Source: Rhizobium sp. Q54
GTDB lineage: Bacteria > Pseudomonadota > Alphaproteobacteria > SMXS01
NCBI GenBank assembly: GCA_945907245.1
Contig: CAMDTB010000022.1
Span: forward strand, 1-48,523
Length of the DNA: 48,523 bases
Direction: 5' to 3'
Position numbers and translations under genes: made by a program. How positions within the stretch are numbered: the stretch's first letter is position 1; each line of letters starts with the position of its first letter. The notes beneath the pieces were generated by a model. It saw only the letters and a program-made list of their open reading frames with translations. It had not been told where the DNA came from and searched no databases. Positions 8,484-15,995 of the stretch are shown one piece after another.

Positions 8484-9161
8484 ATGAAAATACTCGTAGT
8501 CGAAGACGATGCCGACACGCTGACCTACGTCGCGCGGGGACTCGGGCAGCTTGGGCACACGGTCGACAAGGTCGAAACCGGAGGCGAGGGACTGCACCTC
8601 GCCACCAACAGCCCTTATGACGTCATTGTCCTCGACCGCATGTTGCCGGAGATGGACGGCGTCACCATCCTGAAGAGCATCCGGGTCGCCGGTGTCAAGA
8701 CGCTGGTCCTGTTCCTGACGGCGCTCGACGGCGTCAACGAGCGGGTCGAAGGGCTCGATGCGGGCGCCGACGATTATCTCGTCAAGCCCTTCGCCTTCTC
8801 GGAGCTGGCCGCGCGCGTGCACGCCCTGGGCCGCCGGCCGGTACTGGCCAAGGTCGAGCCGGTGCTGAAGGTGGGCGATCTGGAGATGGACCTGCGCCGC
8901 CGCCAGGTGAAGCGCGCAGGCCGTGTCGTCGACCTGCAGCCCCAGGAGTTCAAGCTGCTGGAATACATGATGCGCAACGCCGGCGATGTGGTAACGCGCA
9001 CCATGCTGCTGGAGCATGTCTGGGACTTCCACTTCGATCCCAAGACCAAGATCATCGAGACCCATATGAGCCGCCTCCGGTCGAAGATCGACAGGGATTC
9101 GGATACCCCGCTGATCCACACCGTCAGAGGGGCCGGCTACAGCATCTATGCGCCGGAGTGA
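8484..9161 (+). CDS. OmpR/PhoB-family response regulator
   Basis: The 225-residue protein has an N-terminal receiver domain with acidic pocket E7-D8-D9, phosphoacceptor D51 (VLDRMLPEMDG), T79 and K101 (VKPF). A C-terminal winged-helix DNA-binding domain covers about 125-223, with the ETHMSRLRSKID recognition helix and the VRGAGYSIY wing. The histidine kinase gene starts 14 bp before its stop, so the two are translationally coupled. Receptor specificity is unknown. It resembles the heavy-metal or envelope-stress type regulators, but no target is visible. Confidence 0.93.
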   Translation: MKILVVEDDADTLTYVARGLGQLGHTVDKVETGGEGLHLATNSPYDVIVLDRMLPEMDGVTILKSIRVAGVKTLVLFLTALDGVNERVEGLDAGADDYLVKPFAFSELAARVHALGRRPVLAKVEPVLKVGDLEMDLRRRQVKRAGRVVDLQPQEFKLLEYMMRNAGDVVTRTMLLEHVWDFHFDPKTKIIETHMSRLRSKIDRDSDTPLIHTVRGAGYSIYAPE

Positions 9162-10569
9162 GTTCCTCCGTTCCACCGGCGTCCGTTTCACGCTGCTCTA
9201 TGTCGCGCTCTACCTGCTTTCGACGGTCATCCTTCTCGCCACACTCTATCTGATCGAAGCCCGGAGCCTCGACGAGGATCTCCGGGAGCGTGTCGACGCC
9301 CGGATCGAGGAACTGCAGAACGTCTACAGCTTCGGCGGTCTGCAGGAGGTGATCGAGGACATCGAGGCGAAGCGCCGCTCGCATGTCAAACTTCGGACCT
9401 TCGACCGGCTGACCGGCGCCGACGGGCGCACGCTGACCGCCAATCTGCCCGCCGTTCCGGTCGCGCTGGGGCACCGGCAGTTCAGCGTGGAGGTCATTGC
9501 GCAGGGGGCGCCGGAGCAAATCCAGATCGTTGCGCGCACCGTGAAGCTCGGCGGTGCCACACTCACGGTGGGCATGGAGCCGGTGTGGCGCGAGGCCATC
9601 GACAGTCTGTTCATGCGTGCCGCGTTGGGCACGCTGGTCGCTGCGCTGCTGCTGGGCGGCGCCATCGGCGCGCTGATGACCCATCGGTTTCTCAGCCGCA
9701 TCGACGCCATTACCTCGACGGTCGTCGACATCATGGGGGGGCAGCTCCACAGCCGTGTCGAGACCCGGCACACCAACGACGAACTGGACCGCCTCGCCGC
9801 CAGCTTGAACGCCATGCTGGACCGCATCGACTTCCTGGTCACCGAGACCCGCGAGGTGACCAACAGCGTCGCCCATGACCTGCGCACGCCGCTCAGCCGC
9901 CTCGGCCGCCGCCTGGAAGAAGCGCGCGAGGCAGGAACCGGGACGGAAGAGAGCGCGCATGCGCTCGATCTGGCGATCGAGGAATGCGCCGGCATCCTTG
10001 AGACCTTCAACGCCATCCTCGGTATCGCCCAGGTCGAGGGCGCCATGTCGGCCAAGACCTTTACCACCGTGAAGCTGTCCCAGATGCTCGAGACGCTCGG
10101 CGAAGCTTACGGGCCGCTGGCGGAGGAGGAGGGACGCCACTTCGATCTCGACATCCCACCCGGCGTCGAGGTTCGCGGCGACCGGGCGCTGATCCTCCAG
10201 ATGCTGTCGAACCTGATCGAAAACGCCATGAAGCACACGCCCCAGGGAACACCTGTCAGACTGCGGCTCGAGCGGACGGTCGGTGGCAGGGTGTGCATCG
10301 TCGTCGAGGACCGGGGCAGGGGCATTCCGGCCGACTCCCGCGACCGGGTGTTCGACCGCTTTGTCCGCCTGGAAGCTAGCCGCACCACGCCGGGTAACGG
10401 CCTGGGCCTCAGCCTGGTCGCCGCCATCGCCAAGCTGCACAACATCCAGATCGCGCTGGAGGATGCCGGGCCTGGCCTGCGCGTCGTGCTGACTTTCCCT
10501 AAAGCAGCCCCAGATCAAGCTGAAGCGTCGGTGCGGGCGCCTCGTCCCGTTCAAGATTTGACAGCGTGA
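9148..10569 (+). CDS. Sensor histidine kinase (HAMP, HisKA, HATPase)
   Basis: The 473-residue membrane kinase has TM1 at about 14-36, a periplasmic sensor of about 120 residues, TM2 at about 157-178, and a HAMP linker to about 232. The phosphorylated histidine is H243 in SVAHDLRTPLSR. The N box is N355-N359 (SNLIENAMKHT), G1 is DRGRG (388-392) and G2 is GNGLGLSL (416-423). The domain fold ends near residue 450. The last 22-23 residues (from PKAAPDQ) are a low-complexity tail encoded antisense to the 3' end of dinB, a 71 bp convergent overlap. The tail looks like read-through after loss of an earlier stop. Confidence 0.92.
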   Translation: MRRSEFLRSTGVRFTLLYVALYLLSTVILLATLYLIEARSLDEDLRERVDARIEELQNVYSFGGLQEVIEDIEAKRRSHVKLRTFDRLTGADGRTLTANLPAVPVALGHRQFSVEVIAQGAPEQIQIVARTVKLGGATLTVGMEPVWREAIDSLFMRAALGTLVAALLLGGAIGALMTHRFLSRIDAITSTVVDIMGGQLHSRVETRHTNDELDRLAASLNAMLDRIDFLVTETREVTNSVAHDLRTPLSRLGRRLEEAREAGTGTEESAHALDLAIEECAGILETFNAILGIAQVEGAMSAKTFTTVKLSQMLETLGEAYGPLAEEEGRHFDLDIPPGVEVRGDRALILQMLSNLIENAMKHTPQGTPVRLRLERTVGGRVCIVVEDRGRGIPADSRDRVFDRFVRLEASRTTPGNGLGLSLVAAIAKLHNIQIALEDAGPGLRVVLTFPKAAPDQAEASVRAPRPVQDLTA

Positions 10570-11581
10570 CGCCAAGCAGCCGTACGCGCTTGGGTAGCGG
10601 ATAGGCGCCGCGCACCAGCGCGATGGCCGCCTGTTCCAACTGGACTCGAGCCGTGACGGGCCAAGCAAGAGTGCGGCTGCGGGTGATGATCTGGAAATCC
10701 GCGAACTTGATCTTGACCGTCACCGTCCGGCCGGTGATCCCGCCTTTCTCACAATGGCTCCACACATCGTCGAGCATGGCGATGACGCCGTCCTCGATCT
10801 CGCCCGGATCGCCCAGGTCGTCGAAGAAAGTGGTTTCCGAGCCGATCGACTTGCGCTGCCGGTCCGGCTTCACCGAGCGGTGGTCCTCGCCGCGCGAGAT
10901 GGCGTAATACCATGCGCCCGACTTGCCGAAGTGCCGCTGCAGCACGTCCAGGGGCAGGGCGCGCAGGTCGGCGCCGGTGAAGATGCCCAGCCGGTTCATC
11001 TTCTCCGCGGTCGCCGGCCCGACGCCGTGGAACTTGCCCACCTTCAGTTCGCCGACGAATGCCTCGCCCATGTCCGGCGTGATGACGAACTGGCCGTTGG
11101 GCTTGCGGTAATCGGACGCGATCTTCGCCAGGAACTTGCAGTAGGAGATCCCGGCGGAGGCCGTCAGGCCCGTTTCCTCCAGGATTCGCGCACGGATTTC
11201 CTGGGCGATAAGCGTGGCCGAAGGGTTGCCCTTCAGGTTCTCGGTGACGTCTAGATAAGCCTCGTCCAGCGACAGCGGTTCGATCAGTGGCGTGAACTCG
11301 GCGAAGATGTCGCGAATCTGCCGGGATACCTGCTTGTAGACGTCGAAGCGCGGTTTCACGAATACCAGGTCCGGGCATTTCCGGGCCGCCGTCACCGAGG
11401 GCATCGCCGAGCGCACCCCGAACGCGCGCGCCTCGTAGCTGGCCGCCGCCACCACGCCGCGCTTGCTCGTACCGCCCACCGCGACCGGCTTGCCACGCAG
11501 CGACGGATCGTCGCGTTGCTCCACCGACGCATAGAACGCGTCCATGTCGATATGGATGATCTTGCGGACCGGGTCGCTCAT
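10499..11581 (-). CDS. dinB: DNA polymerase IV (Y-family)
   Basis: The 360-residue Pol IV performs translesion synthesis. Catalytic acidic residues are D12 (IHIDMDAFYASVE) and D106-E107 (LSLDEAYLD). The palm, fingers, thumb and little-finger regions are all present at normal length. The C-terminus is QLDLGLL, a good match to the beta-clamp binding motif. The frame is open for 77 codons further upstream, but ATG at 11581 gives the family start MSDPVRKIIHID. The clamp motif is encoded inside the overlap with the kinase gene. No LexA box was recognised upstream by eye. Confidence 0.94.
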   Translation of the reverse strand: MSDPVRKIIHIDMDAFYASVEQRDDPSLRGKPVAVGGTSKRGVVAAASYEARAFGVRSAMPSVTAARKCPDLVFVKPRFDVYKQVSRQIRDIFAEFTPLIEPLSLDEAYLDVTENLKGNPSATLIAQEIRARILEETGLTASAGISYCKFLAKIASDYRKPNGQFVITPDMGEAFVGELKVGKFHGVGPATAEKMNRLGIFTGADLRALPLDVLQRHFGKSGAWYYAISRGEDHRSVKPDRQRKSIGSETTFFDDLGDPGEIEDGVIAMLDDVWSHCEKGGITGRTVTVKIKFADFQIITRSRTLAWPVTARVQLEQAAIALVRGAYPLPKRVRLLGVTLSNLERDEAPAPTLQLDLGLL

Positions 11582-11769
11582 CGTTGCCGAAGGGTGTTCG
11601 GAAAGGAACCAAATAAGAACAATTTTGTCGGCAGAATCAAGACAGCGCCGCCGGATCACCTGAAGCGACGGTTCCGTCGCCCGGCCCAGCAGGTTGCGGT
11701 CTCGCCGCATCCAAGGGAAAGCTGAATGTTCGTATCCGGAAGGGCATGCTGCTCGGAAGCATCGCCGGC

Positions 11770-11901
11770 AGATAACCTGGCGGAATTGCAAATGACACCA
11801 ATGAGCGATCAAATAAATACTATTCTCAGGAAATATAACTATATCAATGTCGAGAAATTAAAGGCCAATATGGCTTTTATAAATTCAACCTCAGGAGTGA
11901 T
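11770..11901 (+). promoter_or_regulatory. AT-rich leader/promoter of the MucR-like gene
   Basis: The 320 bp between dinB and the regulator gene is GC-rich at first, then changes sharply to AT-rich from about 11790 (AAATAAATACTATT, AAATATAACTATATC, TGGCTTTTATAAATTC). It is rich in TpA steps. MucR/Ros proteins bind AT-rich DNA with T-A steps and commonly repress their own gene, so autoregulation is likely. An AGGAG ribosome-binding site sits at about 11893. A short overlapping reading frame (11726-11947) is considered spurious. Confidence 0.45.
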
Positions 11902-12318
11902 ATGTCCGATCATCATGACGTCGATCATCTGGAATTGCTGGGACTGACATCCGATATCGTGTGCTCGCATGTCGTGAAGAATCCTGTTGCCCCGGCTGAT
12001 TTGCCGCGCCTCGTCGAGATTGTCTTCGCGACGCTGACGGGTCTGGGCACCACCTCCGTCCAGGCGCCGGCCGAAGCGCTGATACCCGCCGTCAATCCGC
12101 GCCGGTCGGTGATGGCCGACTACATCGTGTGCCTGGAGGACGGGAAGAAGCTGAAGATGCTCAAGCGGCACCTGATGACGTCCTTCAACCTGACGCCGGA
12201 TCAGTACCGTCAGCGCTGGGGCTTGCCCGCCGACTACCCGATGGTGGCACCGAACTACGCGGCGCGCCGCCGGGAACTGGCGGTAAAGATCGGCCTGGGG
12301 AGAAAGCGCGCGGCCTGA
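11902..12318 (+). CDS. MucR/Ros-family transcriptional regulator
   Basis: The 138-residue protein has the usual layout: an N-terminal helical oligomerisation region (about 8-52), a variable linker, and the Ros DNA-binding domain from about 70. Typical signatures are DYIVCLEDGKK, LKRHL, TPDQYRQRWGLP, DYPMVAPNYA and the GLGRK tail. The zinc site is atypical. C77, D80 and H90 are present, but the residue normally histidine in the HLxTH segment is serine (S94, HLMTSF). MucR proteins act as global H-NS-like silencers in alphaproteobacteria. It has a good AGGAG site 5 bp before ATG. A strong hairpin follows. Confidence 0.88.
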   Translation: MSDHHDVDHLELLGLTSDIVCSHVVKNPVAPADLPRLVEIVFATLTGLGTTSVQAPAEALIPAVNPRRSVMADYIVCLEDGKKLKMLKRHLMTSFNLTPDQYRQRWGLPADYPMVAPNYAARRRELAVKIGLGRKRAA

Positions 12319-12354
12319 GCGTTTGCGGCTGCTGCCACGCTTTGATGAGCGATG

Positions 12355-12388
12355 AAAAAGGGGCCAGCCTTGCGGCTGGCCCCTTCTC
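12355..12388 (-). terminator. Strong terminator of the tRNA unit (possibly bidirectional)
   Basis: A perfect 10 bp stem, GGGGCCAGCC (12360-12369) with GGCTGGCCCC (12374-12383), has a TTGC loop. On the minus strand it is followed by CTTTTTC, a classic U-tract for the tRNA-Asn transcript. On the plus strand it follows the mucR-like gene by about 40 bp and has only a weak TTCT tail, so it may serve both. Confidence 0.85.
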
Positions 12389-12392
12389 GAAT

Positions 12393-12468
12393 TGGCTCCC
12401 CGGGTCGGACTCGAACCAACGACCTAGCGATTAACAGTCGCGTGCTCTACCAGCTGAGCTACCGGGGA
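12393..12468 (-). tRNA. tRNA-Asn (anticodon GTT)
   Basis: Read on the minus strand, the 76 nt gene has acceptor TCCCCGG paired with CCGGGGA, D arm TAGCTCAGCTGGTAGAGCA, anticodon loop CTGTTAA (anticodon GTT), T arm GGTTCGAGTCC and an encoded CCA end. GTT tRNAs are substrates for queuosine, so this tRNA connects with the que genes near 5 kb. Confidence 0.96.
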
Positions 12469-12579
12469 CCAGTGGTCAGCTCCGGGGTGGTGCCCGGAGC
12501 GGCGTGTGTTTAGCAAGCCGTACCGGCTTTGCAAAGCACGTTTTGCCCCTCGCCGGATTTTAAGCCCTTGAAGGAGCGT

Positions 12580-12653
12580 TGGAGGCGACGGCCGGAATCG
12601 AACCGGCGTACACGGATTTGCAGTCCGCTGCGTCACCACTCCGCCACGTCGCC
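12580..12653 (-). tRNA. tRNA-Cys (anticodon GCA)
   Basis: Read on the minus strand, the 74 nt gene has acceptor GGCGACG paired with CGTCGCC, D arm GTGGCGGAGTGGTGACGC, anticodon loop CTGCAAA (anticodon GCA), T arm CGGTTCGATTCCG and an encoded CCA end. It lies 111 bp upstream of tRNA-Asn on the same strand, and the two probably share a transcript ending at the terminator near 12360. Confidence 0.96.
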
Positions 12654-12802
12654 GCCTGTGGTGCAGGCGGGGTCTATAGCAGAGCAAGGCAGGCCCGACA
12701 ATCGTGTGATTGTCAGCCCGCGGCGCCGACGATATAAATCCGGCGCAACCGACGATGCGGCGCGGCCTCCGCCCGATCCGCACCCCTGAGCAGGACACGC
12801 CG

Positions 12803-13456
12803 ATGACCGACTTCGCAGCCGCGCGCAAGCAGATGGTCGATTCCCAGCTGCTTCCCAACAAGGTGACCGATGCCCGCCTCGTCGAGGCCATGGGCGCCGT
12901 GCCACGCGAGGCGTTCCTGCCGCAGACGCTGCGCGGCGTTGCCTACATGGACGAGGACCTGCAGGTGGCGCCGGGCCGTTACGTGATCGCGCCGATGGTG
13001 TTCGCCCGCCTGCTGCAGGCGGCGGCGGTTCGCGACACCGACGCGGTACTCGACCTCGGCTGCGCCAGCGGCTATTCGGCGGCGGTGCTGGCGAAACTGG
13101 CGAGCGTCGTCGTCGCCGTCGAGGAAGATGCCGCGCTTGCCGGCCAGGCGACGGCCAATCTGGCCGCGACCGGCGTGGAAAACGCCGCCGTCACCACCGC
13201 GCCGCTCCACGCTGGCTATCCCGCGCAGGCGCCCTATGACGTCATCGTCATCGAAGGCTCGGTCGAGGACGTGCCTGCCGCGCTGCTCGATCAACTCGCC
13301 GAAGGTGGGCGGCTTGTCGCCGTGCTCGCCGGCCGCGGCATAGGCAAGGCGACCCTCTACTCCCGCAAGGACGGCGTCGTCGGCCACCGGCAGCTTTTCG
13401 ACGCGGGCCTGCCGCCGCTGCCCGGGTTCGCCCGTGAAGCCGGTTTTGTGTTTTAG
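12803..13456 (+). CDS. Protein-L-isoaspartate O-methyltransferase-like protein
   Basis: The 217-residue protein is a SAM-dependent methyltransferase of the PCMT family. Motif I is VLDLGCASG at 82-90 and the post-I acidic strand is VVAVEEDAA. The N-terminal segment AARKQMVDSQLLPNKVTD and the GAVPREAFLP motif are PCMT hallmarks. The region that reads T-x-SQPY in true Pcm is VIAPMVF here, so activity on isoaspartate is uncertain. The start at ATG 12803 is chosen because the family begins MTDFAAARKQM; further upstream the frame crosses tRNA-proximal DNA. It lies directly upstream of tolC, an arrangement common in alphaproteobacteria. A second, canonical pcm is at 42.7 kb. Confidence 0.85.
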   Translation: MTDFAAARKQMVDSQLLPNKVTDARLVEAMGAVPREAFLPQTLRGVAYMDEDLQVAPGRYVIAPMVFARLLQAAAVRDTDAVLDLGCASGYSAAVLAKLASVVVAVEEDAALAGQATANLAATGVENAAVTTAPLHAGYPAQAPYDVIVIEGSVEDVPAALLDQLAEGGRLVAVLAGRGIGKATLYSRKDGVVGHRQLFDAGLPPLPGFAREAGFVF

Positions 13457-13532
13457 CCAGGCTCAAGGCCTCGTATGGTATCGCACGAAGTCCGCGCGAG
13501 AACCGAAGCGGGCCAGTGAGGAGTGGGGACAT

Positions 13533-14900
13533 TTGACGACGGCTGGATTGAGGAAGCGGCTCGCCCTCGGCGTCGCCGCCATCGCGCTGAGCGCGGCGCC
13601 CGCGCAGGCCGAGACGCTGAAGGAAGCGCTGGCGACGGCGTATCAGAACAACCCGATCCTTGAAGCCGAGCGCGCCGGCGTGCGGGCCGAGGATGAAAAC
13701 GTTTCCCAGGCGCTGTCCGGCTATCGCCCGACGATCACCGGCCAGGCCAACATCGCCAAGTCGCGCAGCCGGAACTTCTTTTCCGAAACCGGCGGCAAAC
13801 AGACCCTGACGCCGATCACGGCCTCGGTGGCGGCCGAGCAGCCGGTGTTCCGGAGCTTCCGGACCTACAACGCGGTCAAGGAATCGAAGACGCGGGTCGA
13901 AGCCGCGCGCAGCGGCCTCACCGCGACCGAGCAGGACATCCTGCTCAGGACCGTGGCCGCCTACATGGATGTGCTGCGCGATGAGGCGGTGCTGGAATTG
14001 CGCCGCAACAACGTCCAGGTGCTCGACCGACAGCTGGGTGCATCGCGCGACCGCTTCGAGGTCGGCGAGATCACTAGAACCGACGTCGCGCAGTCGGAAG
14101 CGCGCAAATCGGGCGCGATTTCCAGCCGGACCGCCGCCGAAGCCGACCTGACGGCGAGCCGCGCCGCCTATGAGCGTGTCGTCGGGAACGCGCCGGGCAG
14201 CCTCGAGCAGCCAGCGCCGATGGGCGTGATGCCGGATTCCGAAGCGCGCGCCACCGAAATCGCGCTGGCTGAAAATCCCGAACTCAAGGCGGCGAGGCTT
14301 GAGGAACAGGCGGCGCGCCAGGCGATCAGTACGGCCAAGTCCGAGCTGGGGCCGGAGTTCGGCATCGTCGCGCAATACCAGTACCAGGAAGACCAGTTCG
14401 TGCGCGGATTCTCCGCCGGCACAAGCAGCATCATGGCGACGGCGACGGTGCCGATCTACGCCGCCGGCGTAACGAGCTCGCGCATCCGCCAGGCCAAGCA
14501 GATTAATTCCCAGCGGCGCATGCAGGCGATCGAAACCGAACGCGGGATCCGCGAGGCGGTCAGCATCGCCTGGGAACGGTTGCGCGCGGCACGGGATATC
14601 ATCGCGTCGAGCAAGGCGCAGGTGGAGGCGAACCGGATCGCGCTGGAAGGCGTGCGCCAGGAGCAGGAGGTGGGATCCCGGACGACCCTGGACGTTCTGG
14701 ATGCCGAGCAGGAAGCGCTCGACGCCGAAGTGCAGCTGGTCCGCGCGCGGCGCGAGGAATATGTGGCGTCGTTCCAGTTGCTGTCGGCCATGGGACGGGC
14801 CACGGCCGAGGCACTAAACCTGCCGGTCGAGCGTTACGATCCGACCCAGTACTACGATCATGCCACGGGCAGCTGGTTCGGATGGGGTACCGGAGAATAG
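13533..14900 (+). CDS. tolC: TolC-family outer membrane channel protein
   Basis: The protein of about 455 residues forms the trimeric outer-membrane and periplasmic duct of type I secretion and RND efflux. Two OEP repeats with long helices and beta segments are visible (TLKEALATAYQNNPILEAERA at the start; ISTAKSELGPEFGI in the second half). The frame is open upstream from 13434, but TTG at 13533 is preferred. A GAGGAGTGGGG ribosome-binding site lies just before it, and translation from there begins with a clean signal peptide (RKRLALGVAAIALSAAPAQA, cut before ETLKEAL). A longer start would overlap the upstream methyltransferase gene. Confidence 0.88.
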   Translation: MTTAGLRKRLALGVAAIALSAAPAQAETLKEALATAYQNNPILEAERAGVRAEDENVSQALSGYRPTITGQANIAKSRSRNFFSETGGKQTLTPITASVAAEQPVFRSFRTYNAVKESKTRVEAARSGLTATEQDILLRTVAAYMDVLRDEAVLELRRNNVQVLDRQLGASRDRFEVGEITRTDVAQSEARKSGAISSRTAAEADLTASRAAYERVVGNAPGSLEQPAPMGVMPDSEARATEIALAENPELKAARLEEQAARQAISTAKSELGPEFGIVAQYQYQEDQFVRGFSAGTSSIMATATVPIYAAGVTSSRIRQAKQINSQRRMQAIETERGIREAVSIAWERLRAARDIIASSKAQVEANRIALEGVRQEQEVGSRTTLDVLDAEQEALDAEVQLVRARREEYVASFQLLSAMGRATAEALNLPVERYDPTQYYDHATGSWFGWGTGE

Positions 14901-15044
14901 CGCGGTAACTTCACTGTAAACCTTCGGAATGTGCGGTAAGCAACGGCAACTACGGCTCTTTGAATGTTTTCGGTGCCAGGCACCGCTCCCCGGCGTATAG
15001 TAGGTGGGCACCATCCGCGGTATCAGTCGTCCACGAGATCGATC

Positions 15045-15923
15045 ATGAACAAAGCTGACAACAAGCCTGCGGAAGAAATGTCCATGGAGGACATCCTGGC
15101 GTCGATCCGCAAGATGATCGCCCAGGATCAGGACGTCATGGACACCACGCGCGCAGAGCGCGACTCGAGCCTGCCCTCGGAGGAGCCTGCGGCCGATGAC
15201 GAGGTGCTCGACCTGATCGATGAATTGCCGGAGGACGGCGTCACCGTGCGCGAGGACTTGGCCCCCTTGTCCGACACGCCGCCTGCCTGGGATTCGCCGC
15301 CCGAGGAGAACGTCGCCGATCTTTCCGACGGTCTGGGGGATGACCCGCTCGACCTGGAGACGGAGTTCACCATCGATGACGGCGCGCCACCGGTGGAGAC
15401 AGCCGCAGCGCCTGCGCCGGCCGTCGAAGCGGCCTGGGGGCCGATCGACGATGCGCCGCTCTCGCAGGAGCCCATCCCGATGGGTCTGGACACGATTTCC
15501 AACCCGGTCGAACGGGACGAGGGCGAGCCCGATCTGGGAGACATTCCGCGCTTTCTCGAAGAACCCGAACAGGCCGTCGACCAGGCGAGAAGTTTCGACG
15601 AGCCTGACGACAGCGCCCTCGAGCCCAGCACCGGTGACATGGTGGATGCGCCCGACGGCATGGCCCAAGAACCGCACGAAGAGGTTGCATCCATGGACGC
15701 TCCGAAGGAACGGATTCTGTCGCCCGAAGCCGCCGTGAAGACCAGCGCGGCCTTCGACCAGCTCGCCCAGACGCTGATCTCCGGATATGACGGGGACGCC
15801 AATACTCTCGAAGGCGTCGTGCGCGCCATGCTGAAGCCGCTGCTGAAGGAATGGCTCGACGCCAACCTGCCTCGGATCGTCGAGGACATCGTCCAGGCCG
15901 AAATCCGGCGGCTCGCGCGCTGA
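15045..15923 (+). CDS. popZ: PopZ-like polar organising protein (DUF2497)
   Basis: The 292-residue protein has the three-part PopZ layout. A short N-terminal helix (MEDILASIRKMIAQD, about 9-23) serves for partner binding. A long acidic, proline-rich disordered linker (about 25-230) follows. The C-terminal DUF2497 helices (about 240-292) include MLKPLLKEWLDANLPRIVE and end EIRRLAR, used for oligomerisation. In Caulobacter the protein forms a polar matrix that anchors ParB-parS. The gene directly precedes valS, the conserved context. ATG 15045 gives the family start; the frame opens earlier. The linker is highly acidic with few lysines. Confidence 0.9.
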   Translation: MNKADNKPAEEMSMEDILASIRKMIAQDQDVMDTTRAERDSSLPSEEPAADDEVLDLIDELPEDGVTVREDLAPLSDTPPAWDSPPEENVADLSDGLGDDPLDLETEFTIDDGAPPVETAAAPAPAVEAAWGPIDDAPLSQEPIPMGLDTISNPVERDEGEPDLGDIPRFLEEPEQAVDQARSFDEPDDSALEPSTGDMVDAPDGMAQEPHEEVASMDAPKERILSPEAAVKTSAAFDQLAQTLISGYDGDANTLEGVVRAMLKPLLKEWLDANLPRIVEDIVQAEIRRLAR

Positions 15924-15995
15924 CCGCTGGAACAGCACCCCGTTTCCCGCTAAAACCCCGGCCGAATCCGAGCTCTGTCGAGAAGCGTGTCCGCC

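Noticed and set aside
8484-11581. The idea that the two-component genes and dinB form one SOS-type system
   Set aside because: They are convergent, not co-transcribed, and no LexA box was recognised by eye; only the 3' overlap links them.
11726-11947. A 73-codon frame overlapping the mucR-like start
   Set aside because: It lacks a ribosome-binding site, runs through the AT-rich leader and overlaps the regulator out of frame; no recognisable motif.
12393-12653. The tRNA pair as an integration site
   Set aside because: No integrase, no direct repeat of a tRNA 3' end and no foreign gene block lies beside them; flanking genes are ordinary.
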